Assembly (NCBI RefSeq): GCF_963455315.2
Contig: NC_083322.1
Location: 89,588,251 to 89,652,250, forward strand
Reading direction: 5' to 3'
Source of the DNA: Globicephala melas
Taxonomy: Eukaryota > Chordata > Mammalia > Artiodactyla > Delphinidae
DNA: 64,000 nt
A program made the position numbers and the translations under genes. This document shows positions 43,895-56,767 of this stretch, piece by piece. The first letter of the stretch is position 1, and every line of letters begins with the position of its first letter. The notes beneath the pieces were generated by a model. That model was not told the origin of the DNA and searched no databases. It saw nothing but the letters and a program-made list of their open reading frames with translations.

Positions 43895-46000
43895 ACCATC
43901 TGAGCCACTAAATCAACCACCCCAATGGTGCCTCTGCTGAGAAAAGCTCCAGATACTCATAAGTTAATGTCATTCTCCAGTTCATCATTTCTGGGATTCT
44001 TGAGAATGACCTACTTTAGTTAGGAATTCAAACGTGATTTTTCTTAACTTAAAAAAAAAACAAAACCTGAACATGTTACCTTTTCCCCAGAAATTCTTGG
44101 AAAACGTTTTCTTGGTTCCTAGAATGAATTCCACTTTCAAATATTACACCCTCATTAATGTACACCTTTTCATGTTCTGTTTTATCTTCATGCCTCAAAT
44201 TTTTCTCTGGGTTTCTTAGGGCATCAGTGGCTTTTGGGGGATTGAAATTCATTCTCAGGCACTTTTCCTCCTAATAATTTTTGAACTTTAAGCTTTGTTT
44301 GTGTACATTTCCAGTCTTGCTTCCTTTCCTATGATGTGTTCTTTTAAATGTTTTGGCCTTTATTACATATAAATTACATACATAGACACATGCACATACA
44401 TACATATACCTACATATCTTGGTCCTGTGACTTAGTCATACACGTTTGTCTTTCTCTGCTTTTTTCTTTTTTTCTGAGCAGAAATTTAGTCCTGGGATTA
44501 ATTCCTGAAGTTCAGTTTTTTCTATTTTAACTATTCTGATTTATTAATAACATTTTGATACTTCTAGGAATTAGGGATAGTCATGCGCATTACCCATCCC
44601 CCTAACCCCTCTGAGCTCCACCCATCTGCACCCTGCAGCACAGCACTGAGTGTCACCACCTGGCTTCCAGCTACCTGGGCACCTCCATTCTGCCTGCCCC
44701 ACTCCCCTGAGAAGTGTCGATGGCCATGACCTTTGCCTGTCTCAGCATTTATCCATTCAGTGTTCTAGTCTTTCAGGGGTCTGCCCCTTCTGTGGGAAAC
44801 TAATTTGAACCAAGATGCTCATAAGCAATGCTAGTATTTTTCTTTAATTGGTGGTAACTTGAAACCAGGAGGGAAGCAGGTGTGCAGAATATTTCCCAGC
44901 CCCTCCCCAGTCATGGTAGGTAACCTCTACCACCCTGGCACAAGGTTGGCTCTCAGTGACTCTACCCCTCCATCAGACCTCAAAATACCCCTGTGCCAGT
45001 CGGTGGAAAACCAGAGGTAAGCCAGGCCTATTTCACGAATTGGTCCTTGGACAATGGGAAAAACAGCCGTGTCTTGATAGCTACATCTGGGGGAGAGATG
45101 GGAGAACAAGCAGACTAACGGCTCTGGTGAGCACCTTCAGAGGGACCCCACTCCGCAGCCAAAAAGAAACCAGAAATCAAGGGCACGTAGATCCACATTC
45201 TGGATGATGTCAAGCTGAATGGAAGCGGGGAGATAATGGCATCAAAATCGTAGAGGGACAGAGTGGTGGTTAGGAGTCACTGGGCTGGGGATGAGTGGGA
45301 AGGATGCGGGTGAAGAGAGCTCGGGGCGGAGGCTGATCCTGACGAAGAAAGGTCAGAAGGGTCAGAGGTGGGGCAGGCTGTACTTTCTAGCTAAATGCTG
45401 TGGTTCTTGTGTGCTTCAGCCACTTTGGAAACACAGTAAGGTAATTAATGAAGCTATGGTATAGAGGTGAAGTTGAATCTGGTAGCTCTTTGGGAGAAAT
45501 AAATGTGTCCGTTATCATTTAGAACATAAAAAGCACTCCTGTTTTCCTTCCACCCTTTAGTCATGATCCTTGGAAAGCTATGAGCGTCTCACAAACCCTT
45601 CCAGATTGCTTTTGAAGCCAGAGTCTTCCCCTGAAGAGGGAATATGGTGACGTAGAAGGCAATTAAAGGTGGTGGGACTGGAATGAGAATCCTGAGGGTG
45701 TGGGGCAGTATCTCCAAAGAGTCCCAAAGGTTTTTTTTTGCCACAATAATATGGATGATTCACACAGCTCTAGCTCAGTGTCCATAGTGGGCGAGAACAT
45801 AACAGGTATTTTGTATTGCTTATTCAAGAAATTTGCGTATGTGACACAGATTTATAGTGGTCTTCTAGCAACTTAACTCAGTTTTATCTTAATCTTAGTT
45901 CAGGCACTATAGTTATTATTGACAATTCTTTTTATTGGCAATTATTATTCTTGACCATCTGCTGAAAAACTCAGTCAAACCTAACTGAGTTGGGAGATAC
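43895..46000. other. Intergenic sequence, no gene seen
   Basis: Non-repetitive by eye, apart from a short CA/TA-rich stretch near 44380-44420. Frames of 60-83 codons on both strands match nothing known. Confidence 0.5.
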
Positions 46001-46004
46001 AACA

Positions 46005-46240
46005 GAAAAGAGTGGGAACTGGGCAGCTAAGTAGACCTGCCTTCACATCCTTGCTTTGCCATTGCTTCGTTGTGTTGCTATGGGCAAGTGCTCCAAGCCT
46101 TAGTTTTTCTCATGGTGAAAGGGGATGTCATTACCTCCCTGGTAGGACTGTTGTCCAGACTGAAAGTGAGGTATGTAAGGAGAGACTTCTTAGCTTTAAT
46201 TGCACAGATAATAGTTTCAGGATGGAGTTTAATAACTGGG
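46005..46240 (+). repeat. MIR SINE
   Basis: MIR order kept: 'gcagctaagtagacctgccttcac', 'ttgctatgggcaagtgctccaagccttag', 'catggtgaaaggggatgtcattacctccc', 'ggtaggactgttgtc'. Confidence 0.8.
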
Positions 46241-46309
46241 TAGACCTTACATGACAGTCAGCTGGAAGCTGTCTGAAAATGTTAGTGCCGCCATCTTTTC
46301 TATAATTTT

Positions 46310-46915
46310 GTGTTTATTCTGGACTTCTCCAGAATTCGAGCTTTTCCATTCCCACCCATTTATTTTAACATCATGTTAAAGCATCTCCTATCTAAGCTTC
46401 TTAGCATGGTATACAAGGCCCCGCATATCTTGGCTCTGGCCTACCTCAAGACTCTTCACTCCTCCTTCATAATTACAGCAGTTTCTTAACAAACCATGAT
46501 ATTTAACACCCCCTCCCCTCATTCCTTTGCATGCATTGTTTTCTTTATCTGTCTTCTCCTCCAACACCTGGTAAATTCCAATTCATCCTTAAAAATACTC
46601 AGCTGTCCCTGACCATTGATTTGTTCCTTTGTTCCTTCAACAAGCGTTTATCATCCTATTGTTTGTTAGGAACCCTGCTCCTAAGACAATGCTGTAAAGC
46701 CTTCATGGAATCTCCTAAAAAGAGTTAATCATTTCCTTATTGTACACACCTGGTGTGTATTTCTCTCCCATAGTGTACTGTATTGTCATTATTTGTTGAT
46801 AAGTTTCTCTTTCCAATAAGACTCAGTTCCTCAAGGACTAGGTCTAAATCTTAATCATTTTTTCCCTTTTGCATAGTACCTGTACCATAGTAATTACTCA
46901 GAAAGGCCTGTTGAA
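46310..46915 (+). repeat. L2 LINE 3' fragment
   Basis: L2 tail order: 'tacaaggccccgcatatcttggctctggcctacc', 'attccaattcatcctt', 'ctgtccctgacc', 'cagttcctcaaggactaggtctaaatc', 'gcatagtacctgtaccatag'. Diverged. Confidence 0.75.
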
Positions 46916-47299
46916 ATAAACTGAACTATAAGCAAAAGATATAGAAATGATGTAGTCCTAAATTACAAAGTTTACTTGCATAGAAGGAGGGCCCCAAACA
47001 ATTGGTATGGATAACAAATTGTAAGCAGAAGGAATGTGAGTGTGGGTTGGTGTTGAGGAAGATTTCATCAAGGGACTGTGGGTCTTGAGTTAGACCTTAA
47101 AGAACAGGTAAGTTTGAAAGAGATGATGAGAAAGCAGTGGGGGATGAACACATCATGTTCAAAGGCTAGCGGCCAAATACTGGAACAGAAGACTTTGTTG
47201 GCCAAAAGGCTGAACTGCTAGAGAAATGTTAAGGTGTGCTATAGGAAGGAATCTCAGATGCACAAGGCTCTCAAAATAATAAAGAGAATCCCTTGACTT

Positions 47300-47520
47300 T
47301 CTCTAAGGCCTTGCATCTTCCTAAGCACTTTCACTTTTCTTTCTTGACTGTTATCCTGTGAAGTAGGCAGAGAAGGTAGGCGTTATTATCACCAATTTAC
47401 AGAGCAGGAAATTGAGGTCAGAAAAGATATAAGACTTCCCAAGTCTCACAGCTAGCAAGCGACAGGGCCAGGACAAGAAGCCAGGTCTTGTAAATGATTC
47501 TCTCCAATCCACACTCTTCT
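47300..47520 (-). repeat. MIR SINE
   Basis: Reverse MIR: 'cctaagcactttcac', 'atcaccaatttacagagcaggaaattgagg', 'agtctcacagctagcaagcgacagggccagg'. Confidence 0.8.
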
Positions 47521-48188
47521 CTGCCTTTTGATGTGGGGATGCCCATAAGCCGTGATCCCCAAGAGAGACAAGAGAACAGAGCTCCAGACGAGGTACCTAC
47601 AGTGTGCCCTTGTGCAGAAGAGCCCCTCCTGCCAGGCTTCTGCTCTCAATATCACGTACACAAAATGTGAGCCTGGGTAGCCTGGAGTTCAATCTCACTG
47701 AAGTGAACTGGTTTATTCTCCCTTTACTACTCAACAAAGTGAAACAGAGGCTAGAGGAAGGCTCTTTTCTCCTTGTTTGGAGAACCAAGGACCTCCATCA
47801 TGGAGAGAAGCTGGACCAAGTTATTACTCATTTATTCTAGTAGTTAAAAAACATCCATTCTCATTTTGTGAACTGTTTTGTTCCTTAGTGAAGTATAAGC
47901 TATTTAGTAGCTATTGAGACATTTGTTCATTTATTTATATACCTACTCATTCATTTTTCCAGGTGGAGGAGGCAAGGTGTGTGTTAACCCACTGTAAACT
48001 ATTTAATACTTTTGTCTGAAATCAAATAGTTGCTTCCTTATCTCTTAGTAGGAATGATCTTTATGTGGCCAATTTGCACTACACTGTTTCTCTGAATGAC
48101 ACATTTTCTTTGGAAAAGAGAACTATCTAATCCAAAGATTTAATAAGTTGTTTTTCACACTCACGTTTAAAGAATATTGTGTAATCTT

Positions 48189-48306
48189 GTTTTTTTGGCC
48201 CCACTGCATGGCATCTGGGATCTTAGTTCCCCTACCAGGGATCAAACCCATGTCCCTTGCAGTGGAAGCACAGAGTCCTAACCACTAGACTGCCAGGGAA
48301 TTCCCT
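48189..48306 (-). mobile_element. Short Bov-tA/CHR-S-like SINE
   Basis: Reverse-oriented: 'gtttttttggccccactgcatggcatctggg', 'gagtcctaaccactagactgccagggaattccc'. Short flanking repeats gtaatctt (48181-48188) and ataatctt (48307-48314). The stretch 47521-48180 to its left shows no recognisable feature. Confidence 0.88.
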
Positions 48307-48314
48307 ATAATCTT

Positions 48315-49370
48315 CTGACATTTTAAAGAACGAAATAAATTTTCCTGTTAGGACTGGTAATCCATAGGAAAAGTACTCCTGCTGGTATGATATTACTCAT
48401 GGCATGTGACATTCTGCTACTTTCCAGTGGCAACTTTTTTCTCTTTCTTTTTTACTGTCTGTCCTACTTGTTTCTATTCCCTTTTCTCCCTGCTGCCACC
48501 CCGCCCCCGCTTTCCCTTCTTGGACTTTCTGGAGTGTCTGGCAGCTAAATCCCTCACTTTTGGACCAAAAGTCTTTTCTCAATACCTTCTAACAGATCAT
48601 TCTATCACCTGGAAAAAAACCTTTCCTAAAATGTTGCTTTATTTGCCAAACTTCAGAACAGATGGTCTACTAATAAAGTCAGGTTTGAGTGCAGAATTAA
48701 AGGAATATGTGAATAATGAATGCAAAAAACCCTGCTATCATTGAAAAGGCTATTTAAGCCCTAACAGTGCATACAAACATTTACTTGGTCATGTCAAAAT
48801 CTACTCAGGTATTTACATCACATTGCTAGGGCTCCAGACTAACATTTTTAGCCTACTGTTAGTGGTATCATTCAAAATTTCCTGCTCATGGAATAAACTC
48901 AAGAATGCAACCCTAACTTTTGAATCGGCTTTGATCAAAAAATATAACATTTGCAAGAGAAAACCAGTTTGAGTAAAATGATCATACATTTGTTTCCTAC
49001 CTGATACACACTCATTGAGGTCCTTCAGCGATGGTGGAAAATAGCCCAGTTCTAAGAGGCAGTGTCCATCCACTTAGGTCTATAGGTTCTGCACGCATCC
49101 ATATGTATAGAGACATCTATATATAGGTTATGTAAAGCAGTGGGGAAATCACCTTTCTGTCAGCTTTAATAATTAACTTTCATTAACTTTTACAACAATG
49201 GAAAGACTCCAGTGTGGTCTTGACCTTTGAGACTCTGATCAGCAGATGGGATGATGACAACAGCTTCCTCAAGTTCCTTGTGAGATTATACCTCTCATTG
49301 CACTTGTATGTGTGTGTGTGTATTTCACTGGTCTGCAGAGATTTGCACAGACTATGTGTACATAGAAGTA
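48315..49370. other. Intergenic sequence, no gene seen
   Basis: No repeat or gene recognised, except a short (tg)n tract at about 49307-49320. Open frames at 48397-48744 and 48813-49073 match nothing known. Confidence 0.5.
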
Positions 49371-49383
49371 AAAAAAAAATCTC

Positions 49384-49575
49384 GGGCTTCCCTGGTGGCG
49401 CAGTGGTTGAGAGTCCGCCTGCCGATGCAGGGGACACGGGAAGATCCCACATGCCGCGGAGCGGCTATGGCCCGTGAGCTGTGGCCGCTGAGCCTTCCCG
49501 TCCGGAGCCTGTGCTCCACAACGGGAGAGGCCATAGCAGTGAGAGGCCCGCGTACCGCAAAAAAAAAAAAAAAAA
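49384..49575 (+). mobile_element. CHR-2 SINE lacking box B
   Basis: Otherwise typical CHR-2 with A tail and duplication aaaaaaatctc (ending 49383 and 49580). At 49438-49441 'gacacggg' joins straight to 'aagatcccac'. The 18 bp 'ttcgtgccccggtccggg' present in sister copies is missing, removing the tRNA-like box B. Confidence 0.93.
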
Positions 49576-49846
49576 TCTCAGCAAGTGTTATCTTCCTGAC
49601 ATTTTACCTACTAGTTTAGATGGGAGTTGAGAAGTGTTATTTCTTGGCTGGATCACTCCAAAGAACGCTCATGAGATGCAAAAGAGCGGTGCACAGCCTA
49701 ACTCATGGTGTGATAAAGGCCCTTCTTAGGAAGCTCTCCTAACTCCAGGCCACAGGCCTCTGTTTTCCCTCTAATTTCTGCCCCGACCACAGCTCCTGCT
49801 AAGGGCAGCAAACCCTACGTTGCTAACTCCAATGAGTGTTTTTTTT

Positions 49847-50210
49847 TTCTTTTTTTAACATCTTTATTGGAGTATAATTGCTTTACAATGGTGTGTTAGT
49901 TTCTGCTTTATAACAAAGTGAATCAGTTATACATATGTTCCCATATCTCTTCCTTCTTGCGTCTCCCTCCCTCCCACTCTCCCTATCCCACCCCTCTAGG
50001 TGGTCACAAAGCACCGAGCTGATCTCCCTGTGCTCTGCGACTGCTTCCCACTAGCTATCTATTTTACATTTGGTAGTGTATATATGTCCATGCCACTCTC
50101 TCACTTTGTCACAGCTTACCCTTCCCCCTCCCCATATCCTCAAGTCCATTCTCTAGTAGGTCTGTGTCTTTATTCCTGTCTTACCCCTAGGTTCTTCATG
50201 ACATTTTTTT
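49847..50210 (-). mobile_element. L1 3' end fragment
   Basis: Reverse L1 3' UTR: 'taacatctttattggagtataattgctttac', 'gtgaatcagttatacat', C-rich 'cctccctcccactctccc', 'ctagctatctattttac'. It matches the 3' end of the L1 in intron 16. 5' truncated. Confidence 0.88.
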
Positions 50211-50369
50211 TTTTTTTCATCTTACTTAACCTCTTAGCATTTGACTGTGCTGACTACTCATCCTGGAAAACCTCTCTTTTAAAAATGTTAATTTTTTAAA
50301 TCATACCTCTCCCCATTTTCACCTCATGCTTCTTTGCCAACTCCTCCTCTATCCAGCTCTTTTTTTTTT

Positions 50370-50880
50370 AGGCATTCCCCTCTGTCCTGGACTCCCGTCT
50401 TTTCTTGCTACCAGCTTGAGTCCTCGGACTCTTTATTCAATAGAAACTGATGAGGCCAGACGAGAAATTCAGGCAAGGCTTTACTGGGGCCCCTGCTGCA
50501 GCAGTGTGAGGGACCAAAAACAAGCAACAGGTTCCTTTGCTCGCTCCCTGAGGAGGGTGGGCTGGGTCCTTAAGCGGGGCGAGGACAGGGCTGAGTTGGT
50601 GAGTCTGGGTCAGACGGGAGCAGCGGCTTGGGTGGTCAGCCCATCCCCATGGGGGTGCTGTGTGCAGGGATCGTGTGCAGTACCCTGCTTTTATTCCCGG
50701 CACCTCAGAAGTGGCAGTTGGTTTGTGGCCTTTTTGTAACTTATTGTTCATAATTTGCCCCAACGGCGCATGCACGCAGTTATTTTTAGTCCCTTATATT
50801 TGCATTCTATTGCTGGAGGAGACGTTCATCTGGGTGCAAATGCAAGCACTCTGGTAGATACGGGTCCCAGGTCCCAGCCT
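50370..50880 (-). mobile_element. Probable solo LTR of an old endogenous retrovirus
   Basis: On the minus strand a TATA-like GAATAAAAGC (about 50694) is followed about 220 nt on by an AGTAAAGCC polyadenylation-like motif and a U5-like 'tgcctgaatttctcgtctgg'. This resembles a class I LTR. No internal gag, pol or env region, primer-binding site or clear target-site duplication was found, so boundaries are approximate and the call is tentative. Confidence 0.45.
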
Positions 50881-51039
50881 ATCTTATTCTCTCTCTTTAT
50901 CTTCTTGCTCTAAGAGTCCCGTGGCTCCCAGGGACTTTCAGATTTCTAAGTCCAGCCCTCCAGATCCACATATTTAACTGTGCACCCAGTATCTCTGCTT
51001 AGAGGCCCCACAGGCCTCTCAACCTTGACACGTCCGGAT

Positions 51040-51870
51040 CTGAACTCTTGAGCTTTCCTCCCAAATCTGCTTCATCTCTAGTTTTCCCCATTCTACTAAA
51101 GAACCCTGCCCCCCAACTCATGTCAGAAATCTGAGAGTCATTTTCTCACTTTCTCTTACAAACAATCGCCCCACCCCCAGCCAATGCGTCATCACCAAGT
51201 CCTGCTGAATCTACCTCCAAAATATATCACAAATTTTCATCGTACTTTTGCCTCCCTAACCCAAGTCACCACCATCCCCCGCAAGAGCTTCTTGCCGCAC
51301 TTCTCGCTTCCTCTCTTAGCCCTCGCAGTCTCTTTACCACCCAATAGTTAGAATGATCTTTTCGTGCTGGGACTCTTCAGGGAACTAATGATGATACTTA
51401 GGATAAAAGAACTCCGAAGTCTTGCATGATAACCTCTTGCCCAACTCTCCAACCTCATCTGGCTCTGCTTTGCCTATTGTTTTCTTCCTTCCAACCATAG
51501 TGACATCTTCAGTGCCCTGAATTTGCCCGCCCCTTCCAGGCATATTTTCCTCTGCTTTAATGCTCTCTTCCCTCCCTGTCTGGCTGTTCAATATCACTTC
51601 CTCAGAGAGAAGCACTTTGACTCCCAAATCTAAGTGAATTCCTCTTGTGGTATTTCTCTCATAGTGTCCTGTACTTTCCTAAAGTATCATCATAATTAAA
51701 AAATAAACTGTTATTTTTGCAAGTACTTGTTTAATGTTTGGCTCCCTCATTCGAATAAAAGCTCCATACAGGCAGTGACCTTGACTGTCTTATTCACTAC
51801 TCTGTCCCCAGTACCTAGAATGAATCTACCACAGAACTGGTTGAAAGACGGTTAAATAAGTGAATTATAT
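51040..51870 (+). repeat. L2 LINE 3' fragment
   Basis: Long, diverged L2: 'atctgaactcttgagctttcctcccaaatctg', 'ctcttccctccctgtctggctg', 'cagagagaagcactttgactccc', 'ctccatacaggcagtgaccttgactgtcttattc', 'cccagtacctagaatgaatctacc'. Confidence 0.7.
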
Positions 51871-52149
51871 TTGGTACAACAAAATTCCAAAACAATTTGA
51901 ACCAGTCACTAGAGTTTATTCTAAATTAATCTAACCTGTATTTTTAAATTTGGCTCAAACATGTACTAACTGTGTAACTGAATTAGTTGTGTCATCTTTT
52001 AAAGTACATAATACTGCTATTTTTAAAGAAAAATGTACAGTGTACAAACTACTATATATGAAATAAATAAGCTACAATATATTTTACAATACATATATTG
52101 TATGTATATGAAATATAGCCAATATTTTATAGCTATACATGGAATACAG

Positions 52150-52230
52150 CCTTTAAAAATTGTGAATTACTAAGTTGTACACCTGAAACATATAATATTG
52201 TACATCAATTATACCTCAATAAAGAAAAGT
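52150..52230 (+). mobile_element. L1 3' terminal fragment
   Basis: 'aagttgtacacctgaaacatataatattgtacatcaattatacctcaataaag' is an L1 3' end with a short tail. The AT-rich run at 52030-52145 precedes it. Confidence 0.7.
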
Positions 52231-52329
52231 ACAGCATTTATTCAGACCTACTGTGCATTGATCAAATTGTGTTTTTAGGTTTCTTGCTGAGAGAACTGGA
52301 AAACGTTGCATATAAAGATACAATTTCAG

Positions 52330-52520
52330 AACCATTGATCAGATGAAAAATTATTTATTTTAGAACAAATAAGAGAGTTTTGAAAGGTTTATGGATACAA
52401 GCTGAAAAAAGGCAAATCAAAAGCATTCCTATATACCAACAATAACCAAATTTAAAAATGTAATAGAAAGATACCATTGGTAATAGCAACAAAAGATACA
52501 GAGATAAGTAGAAATAAATT
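52330..52520 (+). mobile_element. Old L1 ORF2, first segment of a split element
   Basis: 'ggcaaatcaaaagcattcctatataccaacaataacc' and 'taatagcaacaaaagatac' match L1 ORF2. The element is cut at 52520 by the young L1 and resumes at 58079, then again at 61595. Confidence 0.78.
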
Positions 52521-54883
52521 GTTTTTTTGAATTTTATTTTATTTATTTTTTATACAGCACGTTCTTATTAGTTATCCATTTTATACATATTAGTGTATAT
52601 ATGTCAATCCCAATCTCCCAATTCATCCCACCACCACCACCCCTGCTACTTTCCCCCCTTGGTGTCCATACGTTTGTTCTCTACGTCTGTGTCTCAATTT
52701 CTGCCCTGTAAACCAGTTCATCGGTACCATTTTTCTAGGTTCCACATACATGCGTTAATATACGATATTTGTTTTTCTCTTTCTGACTTACTTCACTCTG
52801 TATGACAGTCTTTAGATCCATCCATGTCTCTACAAATGACCCAATTTCGTTCCTTTTTATGGCTGAGTAATATTCCATTGTATATATGTACCACATCTTC
52901 TTTATGCATTCGTCTGTCGATGGGCATTTAGGTTGCTTCCATGACCTGGCTATTGTAAATAGCGCGGCAATGAACATTGGGGTGCATGTGTCTTTTTGAA
53001 TTATGGTTTTCTCTGGGTATATGCCCCATAGTGGGATTGCTGGGTCATATGGTAGGTCTATTTTTAGTTTTTTAGGGAACCTCCATACTGTCCTCCATAG
53101 TGGCTGTATCAATTTACATTCCCACCAGCAGTGCAAGAGCGTTCCCTTTCCTCCACACCCTCTCCACCATTTGTTGTTTGTAGATTTTCTGATGACGCCC
53201 ATCCTAACTGGTGTGAGGTGATACCTCATTGTAGTTTTGATTTGCATTCTCTAATAATTAGTGATGTTGAGCAGCTTTTCATGTGCTTCTTGGCCATCTG
53301 TATGTCTTCTTTGGTGAAATGTCTATTTAGGTCTTCTGACCATTTTTTGATTGGGTTGTTTGTATTTTTAATATTGAGCTGCATGAGCTGTTTATATATT
53401 TTGAAGATTAATCCTTTGTCTGTTGATTTGTTTGCAAATATTTTCTCCCATTCTGAGGGTCGTCCTTTTGTCTTGTTTGTAGTTTCCTTTGCTTTGCAAA
53501 AGCTTTTACATTTCATTGGGTCCCATTTGTTTATTTTTGTTTTTATTTCCATTACTCTAGGAGGTGGATCAAAAAAGATCTTGCTGTGGTTTATGTCAAA
53601 GAGTGTTCTTCTTATGTTTTCCTCTAAGAGTTTTATAGTGTCCGGTCTTACATTTAGGTCTTTAATCCATTTTGAGTTTATTTTTGTGTATGGTGTTAGG
53701 AAGTGTTCTAATTTCATTCTTTTATGTGTAGCTATCCAGTTTTCCCAGCACCACTTATTGAAGAGACTGTCTTCTCTCCATTGTATATCCCTGCCTCCTT
53801 TGTCATAGATTAGTTGACCATAGGTGCGTGGGTTTACCTCTGGGCTTTCTATCTTGTTCCACTGATCTATGTTTCTGTTTATGTGCCAGTACCATATTGT
53901 CTTGATTACTGTAGCTTTGTAGTATAGTCTGAAGTCAGGGAGTCTGATTCCTCCAGCTCCGTTTTTTTCCCTCAAGACTGCTTTGGTTATTCGGGGTGTT
54001 TTGTGTCTCCATACAAATTAAAAAAATTTTGTTCTCGTTCTGTAAAAAATGCCACTGGTAATTTGATAGAGATTGCATTGAATCTGTAGATTGCTTTGGG
54101 TAGTATAGTCATTTTCACAATATTGATTCTTCCCATCCAAGAACATGGTATATCTCTCCATCTGCTTGTTTCATCTTTGATTTCTTCATCAGTGTCTTAT
54201 AGTTTTCTGCATACAGGTCTTTTACCTCCTTAGGTAGGTTTATTCCTAGGTATTTTATTCTGTTTGGTGCAATGGTGAATGGGATTGTTTCCTTAATTTT
54301 TCTTTCTGATCTTTCGTTTTTAGTGTATAGGAATGCAAGAGATTTCTGTGTATTAATTTTGTATCCTGCAACTTATCAAATTCATTGACTAGCTCTAGTA
54401 ATTTTCTGGTGGCATCTTTAGGATTCTCTATGTATAGTATCATGTCATCTGCAAACAGTGACAGTTTTACTTCTTCTTTTCGGATTTGGATTCCTTTTAT
54501 TTTTTTTTCTTCTCTGATTCCCGTGGTTAGGACTTCCAAAACTATGTTGAATAACAGTGGTGAGGGTGGGCAACCTTGTCTTTTTGCTGATCTTAGAAGA
54601 AATGCTTTCAGTTTTTCACCATTGAGAATGATGTTGGCTGTGGGTTTGTCCTATATGGCCTTTATTATGTTGAGGTAGGCTCCCTGTATGTCCACTTTCT
54701 GGAGAATTTTCATCATAAATGGGTGTTGAATTTTGTCAAAAGCTTTTTCTGCATCTATTGAGATGATCATATGGTTTTTATTCTTCAGTTTCTTAATATG
54801 GTGTATCACATTGATTGATTTGCATATATTGAAGAACCCTTGTATCCCTGGGATAAATCCCACTTGATCATGGTGTATGATCC

Positions 54884-55098
54884 CTTTTTTTTTTTTTTTT
54901 TTTTTGCGGTACGCGGGCCTCTCACTGTTGTGGTCTCTCCTGCTGTGGAGCACAGGCTCTGGATGTGCAGGCTCAGCGGCCATGGCTCATGGACCCAGCC
55001 ACTCCACGGCATGTGGGATCCTCCCAGACCAGGGCACGAACCCGTGTCCCCTGCATCAGCAGGCAGACTCTCAACCACTGCGCCACCAGGGAAGCCCA
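54884..55098 (-). mobile_element. CHR-2 SINE inside L1 ORF2
   Basis: Complete CHR-2 reversed, T tract of about 21. Duplication gtgtatgatcc (54873-54883) and gtgtgtgatcc (55099-55109). It splits the L1 reverse transcriptase coding region. Confidence 0.95.
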
Positions 55099-56767
55099 GT
55101 GTGTGATCCTTTTAATGTGTTGTTGGATTTTGTTTGCTAGTATTTTGTTGAGGATTTTTGCATCTATATTAATCAGTGATATTCGTCTGTAATTTCCTTT
55201 CTTTGTAGTATCTTTGTCTCGTTTTAGTATCAGGGTGATGGTGGCCTCATAGAATGAGTTTGGGAGTGTTCCTTCTCTGCAGTTTTTTGGAAGAGTTTGA
55301 GATGGATGGGTGTTAGCTCTTCTCTAAATGTTTGATAGAATTCATCTGTGAAGCCATCTGGTCCTGGACTTTTGTTTGTTGGAAGATTTTTAATCACAGT
55401 TTCAATTTCATTACTTGTGAATGGTCTGTTCATATTTCCTATTTCTTCCTGGTTCAGTCTTGGAAAGTTATACCTTTCTAAGAATTTGTCCATTTCTTCC
55501 AGGTTGTCCATTTTATTGGCATAGAGCCGCTTGTAGTAGTCTCTTAGGATGCTTTGTATTTCTGTGGTGTCTGTTGTAATTTTTCCTTTTTCATTTCTAA
55601 TTTTATTGATTTGAGTCCTCTCCCTCTTTTTCTTGATGAGTCTGGCTAAAGGTTTGTCAGTTTTGTTTATCTTCTCAAAGAACCAGCTTTTATTTTTATT
55701 GATCTTTGCTATTGTTTTCTTTGTTTCTATTTCATTTATTTCTGCTCTGATGTTTATGATTTCTTTCCTTCTCCTAAATTTGGGTTTTCTTTGTTCTTCT
55801 TGCTTTAGTTCCTTTAGGTGTAAGGTAGATGGTTTATTTGAGATTTTTCTTGTTTCTTGACGTAGGCTTGTGTTGCTATAAACTTCCCTCTTAGAACTGC
55901 ATCCCCTAGGTTTGGATCATCATGTTTTCGTTGTAATCTGTCTCTTGGTATTTTTTGATTTCCTCTTTGATTTCTTCAGTGATCTCTTGGTTATTTAGTA
56001 GTATATTGTTTAGCCTTCATATGTTTGTGTTTTTTACGTTTTTTTCCCCTGTAATTGATTTCTAATCTCATAGCTCTGTGGTCAGAAAAGATTCTTGTAT
56101 GATTTCAGTTTTCTTTCATTTACTGAGACTTGATTTGTGACCCAAGATGTGATCTATCCTGGAGAATGTTCCATGTGCACTTGAGAAGAAAGTGTAATCT
56201 GCTGTTTTTGGATGGAATATCCTATAAATATCAATTGAATTTATCTTGTCTATTGTGTCATTGAAAGCTTGCATTTCCTTATGAATTTTCTGTCTGGATG
56301 ATCTGTCCATTGGTGTAAGTGAGGTGTTAAAGTCCCCCACTATTATTGTGTTACTGTTGATTTCCTCTTTTATAGCTGTTAGCAGTTGCCTTATGTATTG
56401 AGGTGCTCCTGTGTTGGGTGCATATATATTTATAATTGTTATATCTTCTTGGATTGATCCCTTGATCATTATGTAGTGTCTTTCCTTGTCTCTTGTAACA
56501 TTCTCTATTTTAAAGTCTATTTTATCTGATATGAGTATTGCTACTCCAGCTTTCCTTTGATTTCCATTTGCATGGAATATCTATTTCCATCCCCTCACTT
56601 TCAGTCTGTATGTGTCCCTAGGTCTGAAGTGGGTCTCTTGTAGACAGCATATATATGGGTCTTGTTTTTGTATCCATTTAGCAAGATTGTGTCTTTTGGT
56701 TGGAGCATTTAATCCATTCACATTTAAGGTAATTATTGATATGTATGTTCCTCTTGCCATTTTCTTA

